From: Pseudomonadota bacterium
GTDB taxonomy: Bacteria; Desulfobacterota; Desulfobulbia; Desulfobulbales; JAGXFP01
Assembly: GCA_018823285.1 (NCBI GenBank)
Contig: JAHJIQ010000074.1
Location: 1 to 64,000 of the forward strand
Direction of reading: 5' to 3'
DNA length: 64,000 nucleotides
This document shows, one piece after another, positions 49,219 to 58,845 of the stretch. A model generated the notes under the pieces. That model saw only the letters and a program-made list of their open reading frames with translations, had not been told where the DNA came from and ran no database searches. The position numbers were made by a program, and so were the translations under genes. Numbering within the stretch: position 1 is the first letter of the stretch; the number at the start of each line of letters is the position of its first letter.

Positions 49219-50162
49219 TGACTGACCTCGTAGCGGTGATTGTTGGTGTCATAGGAATATCGGTCTGCGGCCCAAAGTTCATCGAGCTGTTCGCCCTTGA
49301 ATTCGAAGCCGGTGATTTCGCTGAACAGATCATAGACCGCAAGGATCTCCTCATCGTCGATTCTGAGGTCCAGGTTGGTGTCCGCCCAGTGAAAATTGCG
49401 AATCCGAAGGGTGTTGTTCCCGGAAAGCTCAATCGTTCTGCCTGAGCCCGGGCCGGAAAGAATCTGGCCGGAAAATACCATCTCGGTATCCCCGGTTGCG
49501 CCGGGCGGACTTTTTACCAGATAGGCAAAGGTTTTGCTGCCTTCCAGGCGGGTGACCCATTTCACCAGGGATTGATCCTTGCCGGTGCTGGAGATGGGAG
49601 GCTGCCCGCTGATCGCTTTGCAACCGGAGGGGACCGTGTCCCGGAGAACCACCGAGACAGGTTGCGATGAAGTGCTGGTGACCTTGATAATGACCGGGAA
49701 AGACTGCCCGGCCGGGACATGGGGGGGCACAACTCTTTCCGCCCGGATGAAGGGAGCGGGATCAACCGGGGTTGAATTCTTGCTGAAAAGATAGGCGGTG
49801 ATGAGCACAGCAACAAAAAGGAGCAGGAAAAGCAGAGGGCGGGAAAGTGCGGATGTTTTAACGGTTGGCGGCTGGTAGGGAATTTCCTGTTCCGGTAGTG
49901 TTTTTTCCGCTGGTTCCGCTGTTTCCTGGAGATCGAGAAAGTCTTCCACCCCGACCTGCAGGGCCTCGGCCAGTTTTTCGGCGTTTTCCATTTTGATGGA
50001 GGGGTAACGGCGATTTTCCCAGCGGGAGATGGTATCGGTGGTCACTTCAACCACCGTGGCCACATAGAGCTGGGTCAGCCCTCTCTGTTCACGGAGCCGG
50101 CGGACCTTTTCGCCGTCGATCCGGACCATCTGCGGCCCGCCGTATTGGCTGGTTTCGTTCAT
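49215..50162 (-). CDS. Membrane-bound XRE-family regulator with periplasmic domain
   Basis: A 315-residue protein laid out like RodZ: a cytoplasmic helix-turn-helix (GEKVRRLREQRGLTQLYVATVVEVTTDTISRWE, residues 15-70), a linker, one membrane helix (FLLLFVAVLITAYLF, about 125-143), and a periplasmic region. That region has a beta-sandwich domain (about 160-260) and an EF-hand/dockerin-like calcium loop ADTNLDLRIDDEEI (about 270). It would sense an envelope cue and act on DNA, or organise the cell envelope. The small secreted partner follows. Confidence 0.8.
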   Translation of the reverse strand: MNETSQYGGPQMVRIDGEKVRRLREQRGLTQLYVATVVEVTTDTISRWENRRYPSIKMENAEKLAEALQVGVEDFLDLQETAEPAEKTLPEQEIPYQPPTVKTSALSRPLLFLLLFVAVLITAYLFSKNSTPVDPAPFIRAERVVPPHVPAGQSFPVIIKVTSTSSQPVSVVLRDTVPSGCKAISGQPPISSTGKDQSLVKWVTRLEGSKTFAYLVKSPPGATGDTEMVFSGQILSGPGSGRTIELSGNNTLRIRNFHWADTNLDLRIDDEEILAVYDLFSEITGFEFKGEQLDELWAADRYSYDTNNHRYEVSQ

Positions 50163-50420
50163 AAATTCAAATCCGAATATGTCATGGCAGGAGAAATGTT
50201 TCCTTCATGCTTTCCCCAGAGAATTACAGATATATCATTTTCTGCCCAGTGTAATCATCAACAATTTTATCCTCTGCTGTGTAACTATCTGAAATCATTG
50301 AAATGTCTGGTAGACATCGGGTCATGTCCGCTGTTTTGGCTTGGCTTTCGTTATAGAGTGGGAGTCACCAGAGGATGATGTTCCACAGACCAAACGTCAA
50401 CAGAAACGAGGACAAAAGAC

Positions 50421-50846
50421 ATGAGAAACTCAACAATCGTTACAATCGCTTTAACCGTGATGGCCAGTACCTTTTTTTTGCACAGCGTTCAAGCCGGCAG
50501 CCCGCTTACGGCACCGGAAGACACCATCATTATTGAAGGGAAAAAGCCGGTGAAATTCAAGCACGCAGTTCATCTCGAACTCGGGGTGGCCTGTGGAGAA
50601 TGTCATCATGATCTCAAACACGAGCCCTTAACCGCAGAGGGTATCGGCGCTTTGCCTTCTTCTGACGCACTTCAATGCGCCACCTGCCATAACAGTGATT
50701 TTGCGGTCGCGGAACTGCAGCAGAGAAAAAATATATTTCATACCAACTGCAAGGATTGTCATGGGAAAGAAGTGAACGGCAAAAAGGGGCCGACCAACTG
50801 TACCGGGTGCCACGACAAGAAGAAAAAGGCAGTAGAGGGGTGCTAG
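50421..50846 (+). CDS. Tetrahaem class III cytochrome c (c3 family)
   Basis: A 141-residue exported protein. Residues 1-24 are a signal peptide (IVTIALTVMASTFFLHSVQA). Four CxxCH haem sites follow, CGECHH, CATCHN, CKDCHG and CTGCHD, with FKHAVHLELGVACGECHHD the usual start of c3 cytochromes and further His residues for bis-His ligation. It is a low-potential periplasmic electron carrier, typical of sulphate- and metal-reducing bacteria. It is a single gene with a GAGGAC ribosome site. Confidence 0.92.
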   Translation: MRNSTIVTIALTVMASTFFLHSVQAGSPLTAPEDTIIIEGKKPVKFKHAVHLELGVACGECHHDLKHEPLTAEGIGALPSSDALQCATCHNSDFAVAELQQRKNIFHTNCKDCHGKEVNGKKGPTNCTGCHDKKKKAVEGC

Positions 50847-51019
50847 GGTCACGTCAACTCTAGACCGTCACATCTTTTACGTCTGCCACTTTGCGAGCGG
50901 GTAGATTCTGAAGGACGGGCGGGTTGAGGCACATATTCCGTGCTTCAATCCGCCTTTTCTTTTGTCATTTGGAAAATTTGGCTATACTGGCGCGGACGGA
51001 AATCAGGAGAACAGCCAGG

Positions 51020-51490
51020 ATGGCCCGAAAGAAAAAAAATCTGCCACAGCTTGACGATACAGATCTGTACCAATCCTTCGGGGCGGCTTCGGAAACGGTC
51101 CCGAGCTTTGCCGAAGAACTGGAAGAAAGTCTTGCCGGCCAGGATCTGCAGGTCATCCTCAAGGAAAAGAAACCCCGGAAAAGAAGCCTTTCAAGGCGGG
51201 AGAAAATCGCTGTCTATCCTCCTCCCCAGGAAGAGCTGGACCTGCACGGGATGACTTCCGAAGCGGCGGAGCGAAGGGTTAGAACATTTCTCGGCGGTGC
51301 GGCCATAGAGAAAATAAAAACGGTCAGGATCATTACCGGCAAAGGCTTGCATTCCAACGGCCCTGCCGTCCTTCCGGATGTAACCGAAATGGTGCTGGAG
51401 GAGCTGAAGTCTTCCGGTACCGTGTTCCATTATCAATGGGAGAAAAAGGTAAAATACAAAAGCGGTGCGGTGATCGTTTATCTGAAATAG
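51020..51490 (+). CDS. Smr-domain protein
   Basis: A 156-residue protein from ATG 51020 (CAGGAG nine bases upstream; the frame to 50924 is unsupported). The N-terminal half is basic and disordered (RKKKNLPQLDD; KEKKPRKRSLSRREK). The C-terminal Smr domain has EELDLHGMTSEAAERRVRTFL and IITGKGLHSNGPAVL with VKYKSGAVIVYL. Small Smr domains act as DNA or RNA nicking nucleases. It is monocistronic. Confidence 0.88.
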   Translation: MARKKKNLPQLDDTDLYQSFGAASETVPSFAEELEESLAGQDLQVILKEKKPRKRSLSRREKIAVYPPPQEELDLHGMTSEAAERRVRTFLGGAAIEKIKTVRIITGKGLHSNGPAVLPDVTEMVLEELKSSGTVFHYQWEKKVKYKSGAVIVYLK

Positions 51491-51577
51491 AGAAGACAGG
51501 ATGCAGTAGTCAGAATTCAGAATAAATGAGATGACGAACAAAACTCTTAAAAAATGATACCTGACTCCTGACTTTAC
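51491..51577. repeat. Short heptamer-arm remnant
   Basis: AGTCAGAATTCAGAAT and CCTGACTCCTGACTTT resemble the internal arms of the MITE family but lack its ends. It sits between two convergent genes and could form a hairpin. It may be a decayed fifth copy. Confidence 0.35.
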
Positions 51578-53146
51578 TCACTCAATCGCGATGTTGTCGA
51601 TCGCGACCGGTCCGCTCGAGCCAAAAATCGACAGAACCCCGATGTTTGTCGGTGGCCCTGAGTTGCCCGTGAAGTCACAGTCAAAACCACCCTGGATCGT
51701 AATATCCTTTGCCAGGTCAAGTTCCAGTTGGCCATTCACATAAGAACTCTGGACTTTGATTGTGTCGAAGGAAATGACGGCAGGATCATCATAAACCGCC
51801 TGTAAACCGCCGTTCCAGTAAGCTGTGGCACCAACGCGGATCGGCCAGGTGCTGGGGCAGCCGTCAAGGGTCAGGCCGGTGGTGGAATGACTCTCGTTTT
51901 TGCCGGAATTCCAGTAGTCGGGAGATCCGTCACCATCACTGTCCACACTGGCGGCGGGATCATTCGGGAAGGCATCACTGATGTCCGGCACGCCATCGAA
52001 ATCGCTGTCAATGTCGATTAACAGGTAAAAGATATTCTTCGGAATGTGTATGTTCGTGTTCGTGCCGTCGCCAAGCTGACCATATTGATTATGCCCCCAA
52101 GTCCAGAGGCTGCCGTTGCTCTTCAAGGCTGCGGAGTGCTCCATGCCGGCCGCAATCTGCACCCAGTTGGTGTCGGCGCCGATCCGGAGCGGAGCATTTT
52201 TGTCGACGGTCGTCCCGTCGCCGAGTTGACCGGCATAATTACTCCCCCAGGCCCAGAGGGTGCCGTTACTCTTCAGGGCCAGACTGTGCGCCTTTCCCGC
52301 ATCGATCAAAGCCCAGTCAGTGGCGGTGCCGATCTGAACCGGACTTTTTTTGTCGACACTCGTCCCGTCGCCGAGCTGGCCGGTAATATTATCCCCCCAG
52401 GCCCAGAGGGTGCCGTTATTTTTCAAGGCCAGGGAGTGAAAAGCACCGGCCGCGATCTGCGCCCAGTCGGTGGCAGAGCCGATCCGGACCGGAGCGTTCC
52501 TGCTGCTGGTTGTGCCGTCGCCGAGTTCGCCGTTTGGATTATTGCCCCAGGCCCAGAGGGTGCCGTCATTCTTCAGGGCCAGAGTGTGGTAAAGACCAGC
52601 CGCGATCTGCGCCCAGTCGGTGGCGGTGCCGTTCTGAGCCGGGGTGTTTTTGCTGGTATAGGTGGAGTCACCCAGACGGCCATCGATATTATTGCCCCAG
52701 GCCCAGAGGGTGCCATCGTTCTTCAGGGCGATCGTGAATTCAAGACCAGCCGAAACTTTCGCCCAGTCGGTGGCGGTGCCGATATGAACCGGACCTTTTT
52801 TACTGACATTGGTCCCGTCGCCGAGTTCGCCATCCAGATTGCTCCCCCAGGCCCAGAGACTGCCGTCGCTCTTCAGGGCCAGAGTGTGGGACCCCCCGGC
52901 CGAGCCCAGCGCCCAACCTGCAGTGCCGATCCGGATCGGCACATTTCTGTCCGCAGTTGTCCCGTCGCCGATCTGACCGGCATAATTACTTCCCCAGATC
53001 CAGAGGTTGCCGTCTTCATGGAGGGCAACGGTATGATCTCCCATCGAGACTATCCGCGGAGTTGCCGCGCAGACAGTGGATGCCCGGGCTGCAATCAAGG
53101 TCAGGAGAAGGGCGACGATTACGCATGATTTCCGCAAGTTGTTCAT
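51578..53146 (-). CDS. Exported RCC1-repeat protein, copy 1
   Basis: A 522-residue protein from ATG 53146 (GGGGAAAC upstream and match to copy 2, MNN(L/V)RKSC). After a signal peptide there are about seven RCC1-type blades of roughly 50 residues, each of the form [22 protein letters not shown] thrombospondin-3-like calcium segment follows ([31 protein letters not shown]), then a 100-residue beta-rich C-terminal domain with [13 protein letters not shown] beta-propeller for ligand or polymer binding on the cell surface is likely. No catalytic residues are evident. Confidence 0.85.
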   Translation of the reverse strand: MNNLRKSCVIVALLLTLIAARASTVCAATPRIVSMGDHTVALHEDGNLWIWGSNYAGQIGDGTTADRNVPIRIGTAGWALGSAGGSHTLALKSDGSLWAWGSNLDGELGDGTNVSKKGPVHIGTATDWAKVSAGLEFTIALKNDGTLWAWGNNIDGRLGDSTYTSKNTPAQNGTATDWAQIAAGLYHTLALKNDGTLWAWGNNPNGELGDGTTSSRNAPVRIGSATDWAQIAAGAFHSLALKNNGTLWAWGDNITGQLGDGTSVDKKSPVQIGTATDWALIDAGKAHSLALKSNGTLWAWGSNYAGQLGDGTTVDKNAPLRIGADTNWVQIAAGMEHSAALKSNGSLWTWGHNQYGQLGDGTNTNIHIPKNIFYLLIDIDSDFDGVPDISDAFPNDPAASVDSDGDGSPDYWNSGKNESHSTTGLTLDGCPSTWPIRVGATAYWNGGLQAVYDDPAVISFDTIKVQSSYVNGQLELDLAKDITIQGGFDCDFTGNSGPPTNIGVLSIFGSSGPVAIDNIAIE

Positions 53147-53409
53147 GTTTCCCCATCCACTCATAATAAATTTATCTGATTCCCAGTATTGTAATACGAT
53201 TGTGACCACGAATAAAAGACGTCAAGCAGAAAAAAAATAAAGCGGTTATTTGACGCGATAGTTCTTCAGGAAGGTTGACCGGATTCATGCCCCAGACCAA
53301 CGAGGCAGCTGCCCATCCAGAGGCTGCCGGGGTTGATTCTCACACCACCCATCTTTCATGGATTGTAAATGAGATTGACAATTTATGCACTGGAGGGTAG
53401 TGTGGGAAC

Positions 53410-54585
53410 ATGATTCCCCGCAAACTGCTTTCAACTCTCCTGAAGCTTGCAGGCTACTACCCCGTTGTCGTCGTGACCGGGCCGAGGCAGGCCGGGAAAA
53501 CGACATTATGTCGCGCCGCCTTCCCAGCCAAGGCCTATGTATCACTCGAATCGATGGACACCCGTGATTATGCCCGGAACGATCCTCGCGGTTTTCTCGC
53601 TGAGTACCATGCCGGAGCCATCATTGACGAAATCCAAAATGTTCCTGAGCTTGCCGGTTATCTGCAGACCGAGGTCGATGAAAAGCCGACTCCCGGCCGC
53701 TTCATCTTGACCGGTTCGCAACATTTCGGCATTTCACAAACAGTATCTCAGACCCTTGCCGGCCGGAGCGGCATGCTGGTTTTGCTGCCCCCGGACTGGG
53801 AGGAACTGCGACTATTCCCTGCGGTGCCGGAGGATCTGTATTCTTTGCTTTGGCAAGGTTCCTATCCACGGATATACGACCGGAACATTCCTGCCGATCT
53901 ATGGCTTGCCGACTACACAATGACTTATATCCAACGGGATGTCCGGCAAGTACTCAATGTTGGCGACCTATCCTCTTTTTCCGGATTTTTAAAGCTTTGC
54001 GCCGGACGTACCGCCCAGGAAATCAACCTCTCAGTGCTGGGCGGCGATGCCGGCGTCTCCCACAATACCGCCCGAACCTGGCTCTCAGTTCTAGAGGCAA
54101 GCTATCTCGTATTCCGACTTCCGGCCTGGCATGCCAATATCCGTAAACAGGTGGTAAAAGCACCAAAACTGCATTTTCTGGATAGTGGTCTGGTCTGTTA
54201 TCTTTTGAACATCAGGGAGCCGGAGCAGTTGCGTCATCATCCGTTGCGAGGGGCCGTCTTCGAGAGTTGGGTTGTCTCGGAAGTCTATAAAACGCTGGTT
54301 CACCGAGGAGAGCAACCGGATCTCTATCACTACCGGGAAAGCCGAGGGGTCGAGGTGGATTTATTGGTCAATCGCGGAGATCGACTCAGTGCCGTTGAAG
54401 TCAAGTCGGGCGCCACGGTGGCTGGTGATTTTCTTCAATGTTTTGCCCCTTTTGCCGAGAGAATCAGCAACACCACCCTGCCGAAGGATATTGACAATAT
54501 AGTGGTCTATGGCGGCGAAGCCTCGCAGCAACGCTCCACGGCCCGAGTGATTGCCTGGAAAGATGCGGGGGAGATATTGGTCTGA
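53410..54585 (+). CDS. AAA+ ATPase with DUF4143 domain
   Basis: A 391-residue cytoplasmic protein. Residues 15-140 are an AAA_14 ATPase: Walker A VVTGPRQAGKTTL, Walker B HAGAIIDEIQNVP and sensor LTGSQHF. The C-terminal part is DUF4143, with ESWVVSEVYKT, YRESRGVEVDLLV and VEVKSGATV, the last resembling a PD-(D/E)XK nuclease core. The family is widely distributed and often mobile; its function is unclear. It lies between two RCC1 paralogues on the opposite strand, suggesting later insertion between them. Confidence 0.88.
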   Translation: MIPRKLLSTLLKLAGYYPVVVVTGPRQAGKTTLCRAAFPAKAYVSLESMDTRDYARNDPRGFLAEYHAGAIIDEIQNVPELAGYLQTEVDEKPTPGRFILTGSQHFGISQTVSQTLAGRSGMLVLLPPDWEELRLFPAVPEDLYSLLWQGSYPRIYDRNIPADLWLADYTMTYIQRDVRQVLNVGDLSSFSGFLKLCAGRTAQEINLSVLGGDAGVSHNTARTWLSVLEASYLVFRLPAWHANIRKQVVKAPKLHFLDSGLVCYLLNIREPEQLRHHPLRGAVFESWVVSEVYKTLVHRGEQPDLYHYRESRGVEVDLLVNRGDRLSAVEVKSGATVAGDFLQCFAPFAERISNTTLPKDIDNIVVYGGEASQQRSTARVIAWKDAGEILV

Positions 54586-54707
54586 AAGCGAATTTCCCAG
54601 GGAATCCTTATTACTGGACCCGGTTATGATTTTTTCAGGAGACGGGAAAAATTATTGAGCGATCATTTGCCGGAACTCAATTTTTTTTTCCTATCTCCCG
54701 TCTTTGT

Positions 54708-56186
54708 CTACTCAATCGAGATGCTGTCGATCGTGACCGCGTAACTTGCGGAGGAGATTGTCAGAGACTCGATGACCGTCGGCGCTCCGGAATTGGTGGT
54801 AAAGTCGCAGTCGAAACCGCCCCGGAGCGTGACCGCGAGCGCCCGGTCGAAGACCAGCGGGCCGTCGGCAAAGGAGCTCTGGACCCGGATGGTGTCGCCC
54901 GAGGCCAGGGGAGGGTTGTCGTACACCCACTGGAGCCCCTGCCAGTGGTCGGTTTTTCCGGCGATCCGGATCGGCATGGCTTGAGGACAGGCGTCAAAGC
55001 CGTCTGAAACGCTATCTCCGTCGGTATCGAAGTCGAGATGGAAAATGATTTCCTGTGGCATGTATTTATCTATAGTTGTGCCGTCGCCGAGTGTACCATA
55101 ACGATTGTCTCCCCAAGCCCAGAGGGAGCCGTCGTTTTTCAGGGCCAGGGTGCTCCAAGCACCACTTGCCTCGATTCTAGACCAGTCGGTGTCGATACCG
55201 ATATGGAATGGAGTGTTTCTCCATATGTTCGTCCCGTCGCCGAGTTGACCATATAGATTATGCCCCCATGCCCAGAGGGAGCCGTCGTTTTTCAGGGCTA
55301 TGGAGTAATGGTTGCCGCCGGCTGTGATTCTGGTCCAGTTGGTGTCGGTGCCGATCCGGACCGGTGTGTTTTTGTCAACATTCGTGCCGTCACCGAGCTG
55401 TCCCGCTGCATTATTTCCCCAGGCCCAAAGGCTGCCGTCGCTCTTCAGGGCCAAGGTGTGAAAATGACCAGGCGCGATCCTGGCCCAGTCGGTGTCGGTG
55501 CCGATCCGGACCGGAATATTTTTGTTTACATTCGTGCCATCGCCAAGTTGTCCATAACTGTTAAGACCCCATGCCCAGAGGGTTCCGTTGCTCTTCAGAG
55601 CCAAGGTGTATCCTACTCCGGCTGATATCCGGACCCAGTCGGTGTCACTGCCGATTGGAGTTGGGGTAAGTTTGTCAGTATAATTGCCATTTGTACCGTC
55701 GCCGAGCTGACCCCAATAGTTATACCCCCAGGCCCAGAGAGAGCCGTCACTCTTCAGAGCGATTGAGTGCTGTCCTCCGGCCGAGATTTGTGTCCAGTCG
55801 GTATCGCTGCCGATTCGGGTTGGTGTGGTCTTGAAAGCGTTGCTGCCGGATGAGCCGTCGCCGATTTCGCCAAAAGTATTCGAGCCCCAGGCCCAAAGGC
55901 TGCCGTCGCTCATCAGAGCCAGGGTGTGGTTACCACCTGATGAGATCTGTGTCCAATCGGGGTCGGCTCCGATCTGGACCGGAACGATTTTCTGTACCCT
56001 CGTGCCGTCGCCGAGCTGACCGTATGAATTCTCTCCCCAGGCCCAGAGGGTGCCGTCGCTCTTCAGGGCTATGGTGTGTAACGTGCCGACGCTGATCTGG
56101 GGCGTTGCCGCCCATGCGGCGGTTGCCAGGGTTGAGACCAGGAGCGTAATAACCGCGGTGACGCATGATTTTCGGACGTTGTTCAT
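54708..56186 (-). CDS. Exported RCC1-repeat protein, copy 2
   Basis: A 492-residue paralogue of the protein at 51578-53146, with signal peptide VRKSCVTAVITLLVSTLATAAWA, about seven RCC1 blades, a short calcium-type segment (DTDGDSVSDGFDACP) and the same C-terminal domain ([20 protein letters not shown]). The near-identical leader and tail show duplication; the blades have diverged. It would also be an exported beta-propeller. The start follows a TGGGGAATC ribosome-like site. Confidence 0.85.
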   Translation of the reverse strand: MNNVRKSCVTAVITLLVSTLATAAWAATPQISVGTLHTIALKSDGTLWAWGENSYGQLGDGTRVQKIVPVQIGADPDWTQISSGGNHTLALMSDGSLWAWGSNTFGEIGDGSSGSNAFKTTPTRIGSDTDWTQISAGGQHSIALKSDGSLWAWGYNYWGQLGDGTNGNYTDKLTPTPIGSDTDWVRISAGVGYTLALKSNGTLWAWGLNSYGQLGDGTNVNKNIPVRIGTDTDWARIAPGHFHTLALKSDGSLWAWGNNAAGQLGDGTNVDKNTPVRIGTDTNWTRITAGGNHYSIALKNDGSLWAWGHNLYGQLGDGTNIWRNTPFHIGIDTDWSRIEASGAWSTLALKNDGSLWAWGDNRYGTLGDGTTIDKYMPQEIIFHLDFDTDGDSVSDGFDACPQAMPIRIAGKTDHWQGLQWVYDNPPLASGDTIRVQSSFADGPLVFDRALAVTLRGGFDCDFTTNSGAPTVIESLTISSASYAVTIDSISIE

Positions 56187-56602
56187 GATTCCCCACCCAC
56201 AAGTAAAATGTTTCGTCTACTGTTGCGACCAGGAAAAGGACGGAAGTGAAAGATGTATCATATAGTTTCGGAGTCGGGCTGATGCTCCCGCTCCTTTTTC
56301 GCACTATTAATCAGATTTCCGAATCTCTGACAAGAGAAATCTCTTTTCAGGAATAACTCCTATAAATCTCGTGGATTCGGTGGGTTAAACGGAGTGGGGG
56401 GGAGCGGGAAAACAAGTGGAAATGGGATGATTTGAAGCTGCAGCAGGCAGAATAAACCGGCCTTGCATGCCGGAAATGCTTCGAGGCCACAGTCGGCCCT
56501 GTTCTCGGCACAAGTTTTTGCAGGAACCGGAGGAAACAGCGGCCTGAAGCCATCCGGGCCGGTAATCGTCTCCGCACCAAAGAGGAAGGCAAGCGACAGC
56601 GC
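56187..56602. other. Intergenic region, no gene seen
   Basis: A 416-base gap. It has the upstream region of the RCC1 gene, with a GAGAAATCTC palindrome-like stretch (about 56334), and a GC-rich unassigned part near the cupin stop. No repeat family of this window occurs in it. Confidence 0.5.
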
Positions 56603-56920
56603 TCAGATCGGCGGGGCGATGGTCACCAGGATCCGCATATCCGTTTCGGCCCTGACCCCGTGGGGCTCATTGATGTCGCAGACCAGAATGTCGCCCGGTT
56701 TTGCCGGGATGGCGGCATTGTCGGCGCCGAGATATTCACCCTTGCCCTCAAGGACCTGGATGGAGAGCTGGCCGTCAAGGCTGTGGGAGTGGACCGGGAA
56801 GGTGTGCCCCGCCATCAGGTTGAAGTTGATGATCCGGAACCAGGCGGAATCGTGGATCAGCATCTTTTTCATGCCTTTTTCATCGAAAACTCGTGTTTCG
56901 TTCAGATCGGTAACTTTCAT
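56603..56920 (-). CDS. Single-domain cupin
   Basis: A 105-residue cupin. Motif 1 is GHTFPVHSHSLDGQLSIQVLEGKGEY and motif 2 is AKPGDILVCDINEPHGV, giving the three histidines and one Gln/Glu that bind a metal. Small cupins of this type sense or bind a ligand rather than catalyse. ATG 56920 lies eight bases after AAAGGAG; two nearer starts are possible. It has no operon partners. Confidence 0.85.
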   Translation of the reverse strand: MKVTDLNETRVFDEKGMKKMLIHDSAWFRIINFNLMAGHTFPVHSHSLDGQLSIQVLEGKGEYLGADNAAIPAKPGDILVCDINEPHGVRAETDMRILVTIAPPI

Positions 56921-57082
56921 GTTCATCACTCCTTTGTTTTTTTTTATCCTATCACACCGTGTTCATTATTCCTTGACCCAGATCAATCGTGAAGAAAATC
57001 CGGAAATTATCTGTTTGCCAGAAGGGTTCTCATCTGGCAGAATCAGTCCTGAGCCGAGAAATTAAAATAAACGGAAAACCGC

Positions 57083-58213
57083 ATGCCATCCATACCCGAT
57101 GTAATCACGATGACCAGGGAACTGGTCGGAATCCCCAGCGAATCATCAGACCCGGTAGGAACCGACACGAATTCTGCCGAAAAAATGGTCGTCGCCTACC
57201 TGCGGCAACTCTGCCTGGCGGCAGGGATTGAGCATTGCACCAGAGAAGCCCTGCCGGGCCGTGACAACCTGCTGGTCCGGCTGCCGAATCCGGGTGCGCC
57301 CAAAGTACTGATCGTGGCCCATATGGACACGGTCAGCGCGCGCGGCATGGACGAACCGTTCAGCGGCAGGATGGAAGACGGCAGAATCATGGGACGCGGT
57401 TCGTGCGACGACAAGGGGCCGCTTGCCGCCGGCCTGTCGGCGCTTCTTGCCCTGCACGGGAAGAAGATTGTCCCCGCCTACGATGTTACCTTCGCCGCCA
57501 GCGTCGACGAGGAATGCACGATGTCCGGGGCAGAGAGCCTGGCCCGGGAGATCGACGATTTCGCTCTCTGCATCGCCCTGGAACCCACCAATCTGCAGAT
57601 CATCCGGGCCCACAAGGGGGTGTACCGGTGCCGGATCATCACCCGGGGTCTTGCCGCCCACTCATCTCACCCGGAAAAGGGACGGAACGCGGTCACCTCC
57701 ATGGTGATGATCCTGAATGATATTGATAGCTTAAGGGTGAGACTGGCCAGAAACAAGCACCCGGATCTGGGGCGGGCCAGCCTGGCGGTGACCACCATTA
57801 AAGGCGGGGCCTCGGTCAATGCCATTCCCGATTACTGTGAAGCGGTTGTCGATATCAGGATTCTCCCCGATATGTTTACCGATGAGGTCGGCAAGCTGGT
57901 CAGGGAATATGTCGACGGTCGGGGCGAGGTCGAGGAGATTTACACCGGCGACGGGATCAGCACCAGTATGGAAAATCCGCTCATCCTCTCCCTCGCGGAT
58001 TCCATTGTGAAAGAAGGATGCGATCCCGGGCCGGTCACCGCCTCGTTTGCCACCGATTGCTCCCGACTGCATCAGAAAGGGCCCTGTATCGTCTGGGGGC
58101 CGGGTGACATCCATCAGGCCCATCAGGCCGTTGAATATGTTCTTGCCGAGCAGCTCGAACAGGCACAGCGAATCCTGACCGGTTTTCTCACAGGTGGCCA
58201 CTTTGCAGAATAG
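57083..58213 (+). CDS. M20-family metallopeptidase (ArgE/DapE/ACY1 type)
   Basis: A 376-residue cytoplasmic hydrolase. The metal and catalytic residues are visible: His and Asp in VAHMDTVSARG, Asp in GRGSCDDKGPLAAGL, the Glu pair in SVDEECTMSGA, and the Glu in ALEPTNLQIIRAHKG. The dimerisation domain starts at VTTIKGGASVNAIPDYCE. It removes an acyl or amino-acid group from a small substrate; DapE and ArgE activity cannot be separated by eye. It overlaps the next gene by 20 bases. Confidence 0.88.
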   Translation: MPSIPDVITMTRELVGIPSESSDPVGTDTNSAEKMVVAYLRQLCLAAGIEHCTREALPGRDNLLVRLPNPGAPKVLIVAHMDTVSARGMDEPFSGRMEDGRIMGRGSCDDKGPLAAGLSALLALHGKKIVPAYDVTFAASVDEECTMSGAESLAREIDDFALCIALEPTNLQIIRAHKGVYRCRIITRGLAAHSSHPEKGRNAVTSMVMILNDIDSLRVRLARNKHPDLGRASLAVTTIKGGASVNAIPDYCEAVVDIRILPDMFTDEVGKLVREYVDGRGEVEEIYTGDGISTSMENPLILSLADSIVKEGCDPGPVTASFATDCSRLHQKGPCIVWGPGDIHQAHQAVEYVLAEQLEQAQRILTGFLTGGHFAE

Positions 58214-58844
58214 CGGCGGGGAGCAGTTACCACTGGTCGTGCTCTTCGACTACGGCGGCGTTCTGGCCGAGGAAGGGTTCATGGCCGGGCTGAAGGCAAT
58301 CGCGGCGGGCAACGGGCTTGAGCCGGATGACTTTTTCCGCAACGCGACCGAGATCATCTACGAGTGCGGTTATGTCATCGGCCGGGCGACCGCCGCCGCT
58401 TTCTGGAACGGAATCCGGGAAAGATACCGGATCACCGGTGACGACGAGGCCCTGACCCGGGAGATCCATACCCGCTTTATCTTGCGGCCCGGCATGATGG
58501 CAAAGGTGAGGGCTTTGCAAAAAAATGGGGTGCGGACGGCAATCTTAAGCGACCAGACCGACTGGCTCGAAATGCTCGACCAGCGCGACCATTTTCTGGC
58601 TGAATTTTCTCCGGTTCTGAACAGCTTTCACCTGGGAATCACCAAGCGCGACCCGGAAGTTTTTGCGATTGCCGAGAAGAAGATCAAGGTTCCGGCGGAG
58701 CGAATTCTCTTTGTCGATGACAATCCGGGCCATATCGGGCGGGCCCGGGAGATGGGTTTTGCCGCGCACCTGTTCACCGCTGAAGAAGATTTCGGACGGG
58801 CGCTTGCCGTGCTCGGACTGATCTCCTCCGGGGAGGGTGAATAA
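58194..58844 (+). CDS. HAD-superfamily hydrolase (HAD-IA)
   Basis: A 216-residue phosphatase-like protein starting at GTG 58194 within the peptidase gene. Motif 1 is LFDYGGVLAEEG, where the second Asp is replaced by Gly as in several HAD-IA phosphatases. The helical cap spans residues 20-85. Motif 2 is AILSDQTDWL, and motifs 3 and 4 are KRDPEVFAIAEKKI and LFVDDNPGHIGRA. The substrate is unknown. It is in an operon with the M20 peptidase and the DMT protein. Confidence 0.87.
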   Translation: MATLQNSGGEQLPLVVLFDYGGVLAEEGFMAGLKAIAAGNGLEPDDFFRNATEIIYECGYVIGRATAAAFWNGIRERYRITGDDEALTREIHTRFILRPGMMAKVRALQKNGVRTAILSDQTDWLEMLDQRDHFLAEFSPVLNSFHLGITKRDPEVFAIAEKKIKVPAERILFVDDNPGHIGRAREMGFAAHLFTAEEDFGRALAVLGLISSGEGE

Positions 58845-58845
58845 G

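Noticed and set aside
52046..53128. Long plus-strand open frame opposite RCC1 copy 1
   Set aside because: The repetition of its protein mirrors the RCC1 blades on the other strand; it lacks a ribosome site and domain.
53287..53400. 37-codon frame (MPQTNEAAAHPEAAG...) before the AAA ATPase
   Set aside because: It has no ribosome site or recognisable family; a stop lies shortly upstream in frame. I leave it as chance.
54630..54705. GACGGGA...TCCCGTC arms between the ATPase and RCC1 copy 2 as a terminator
   Set aside because: The loop is about 50 bases, too long for a confident terminator call.
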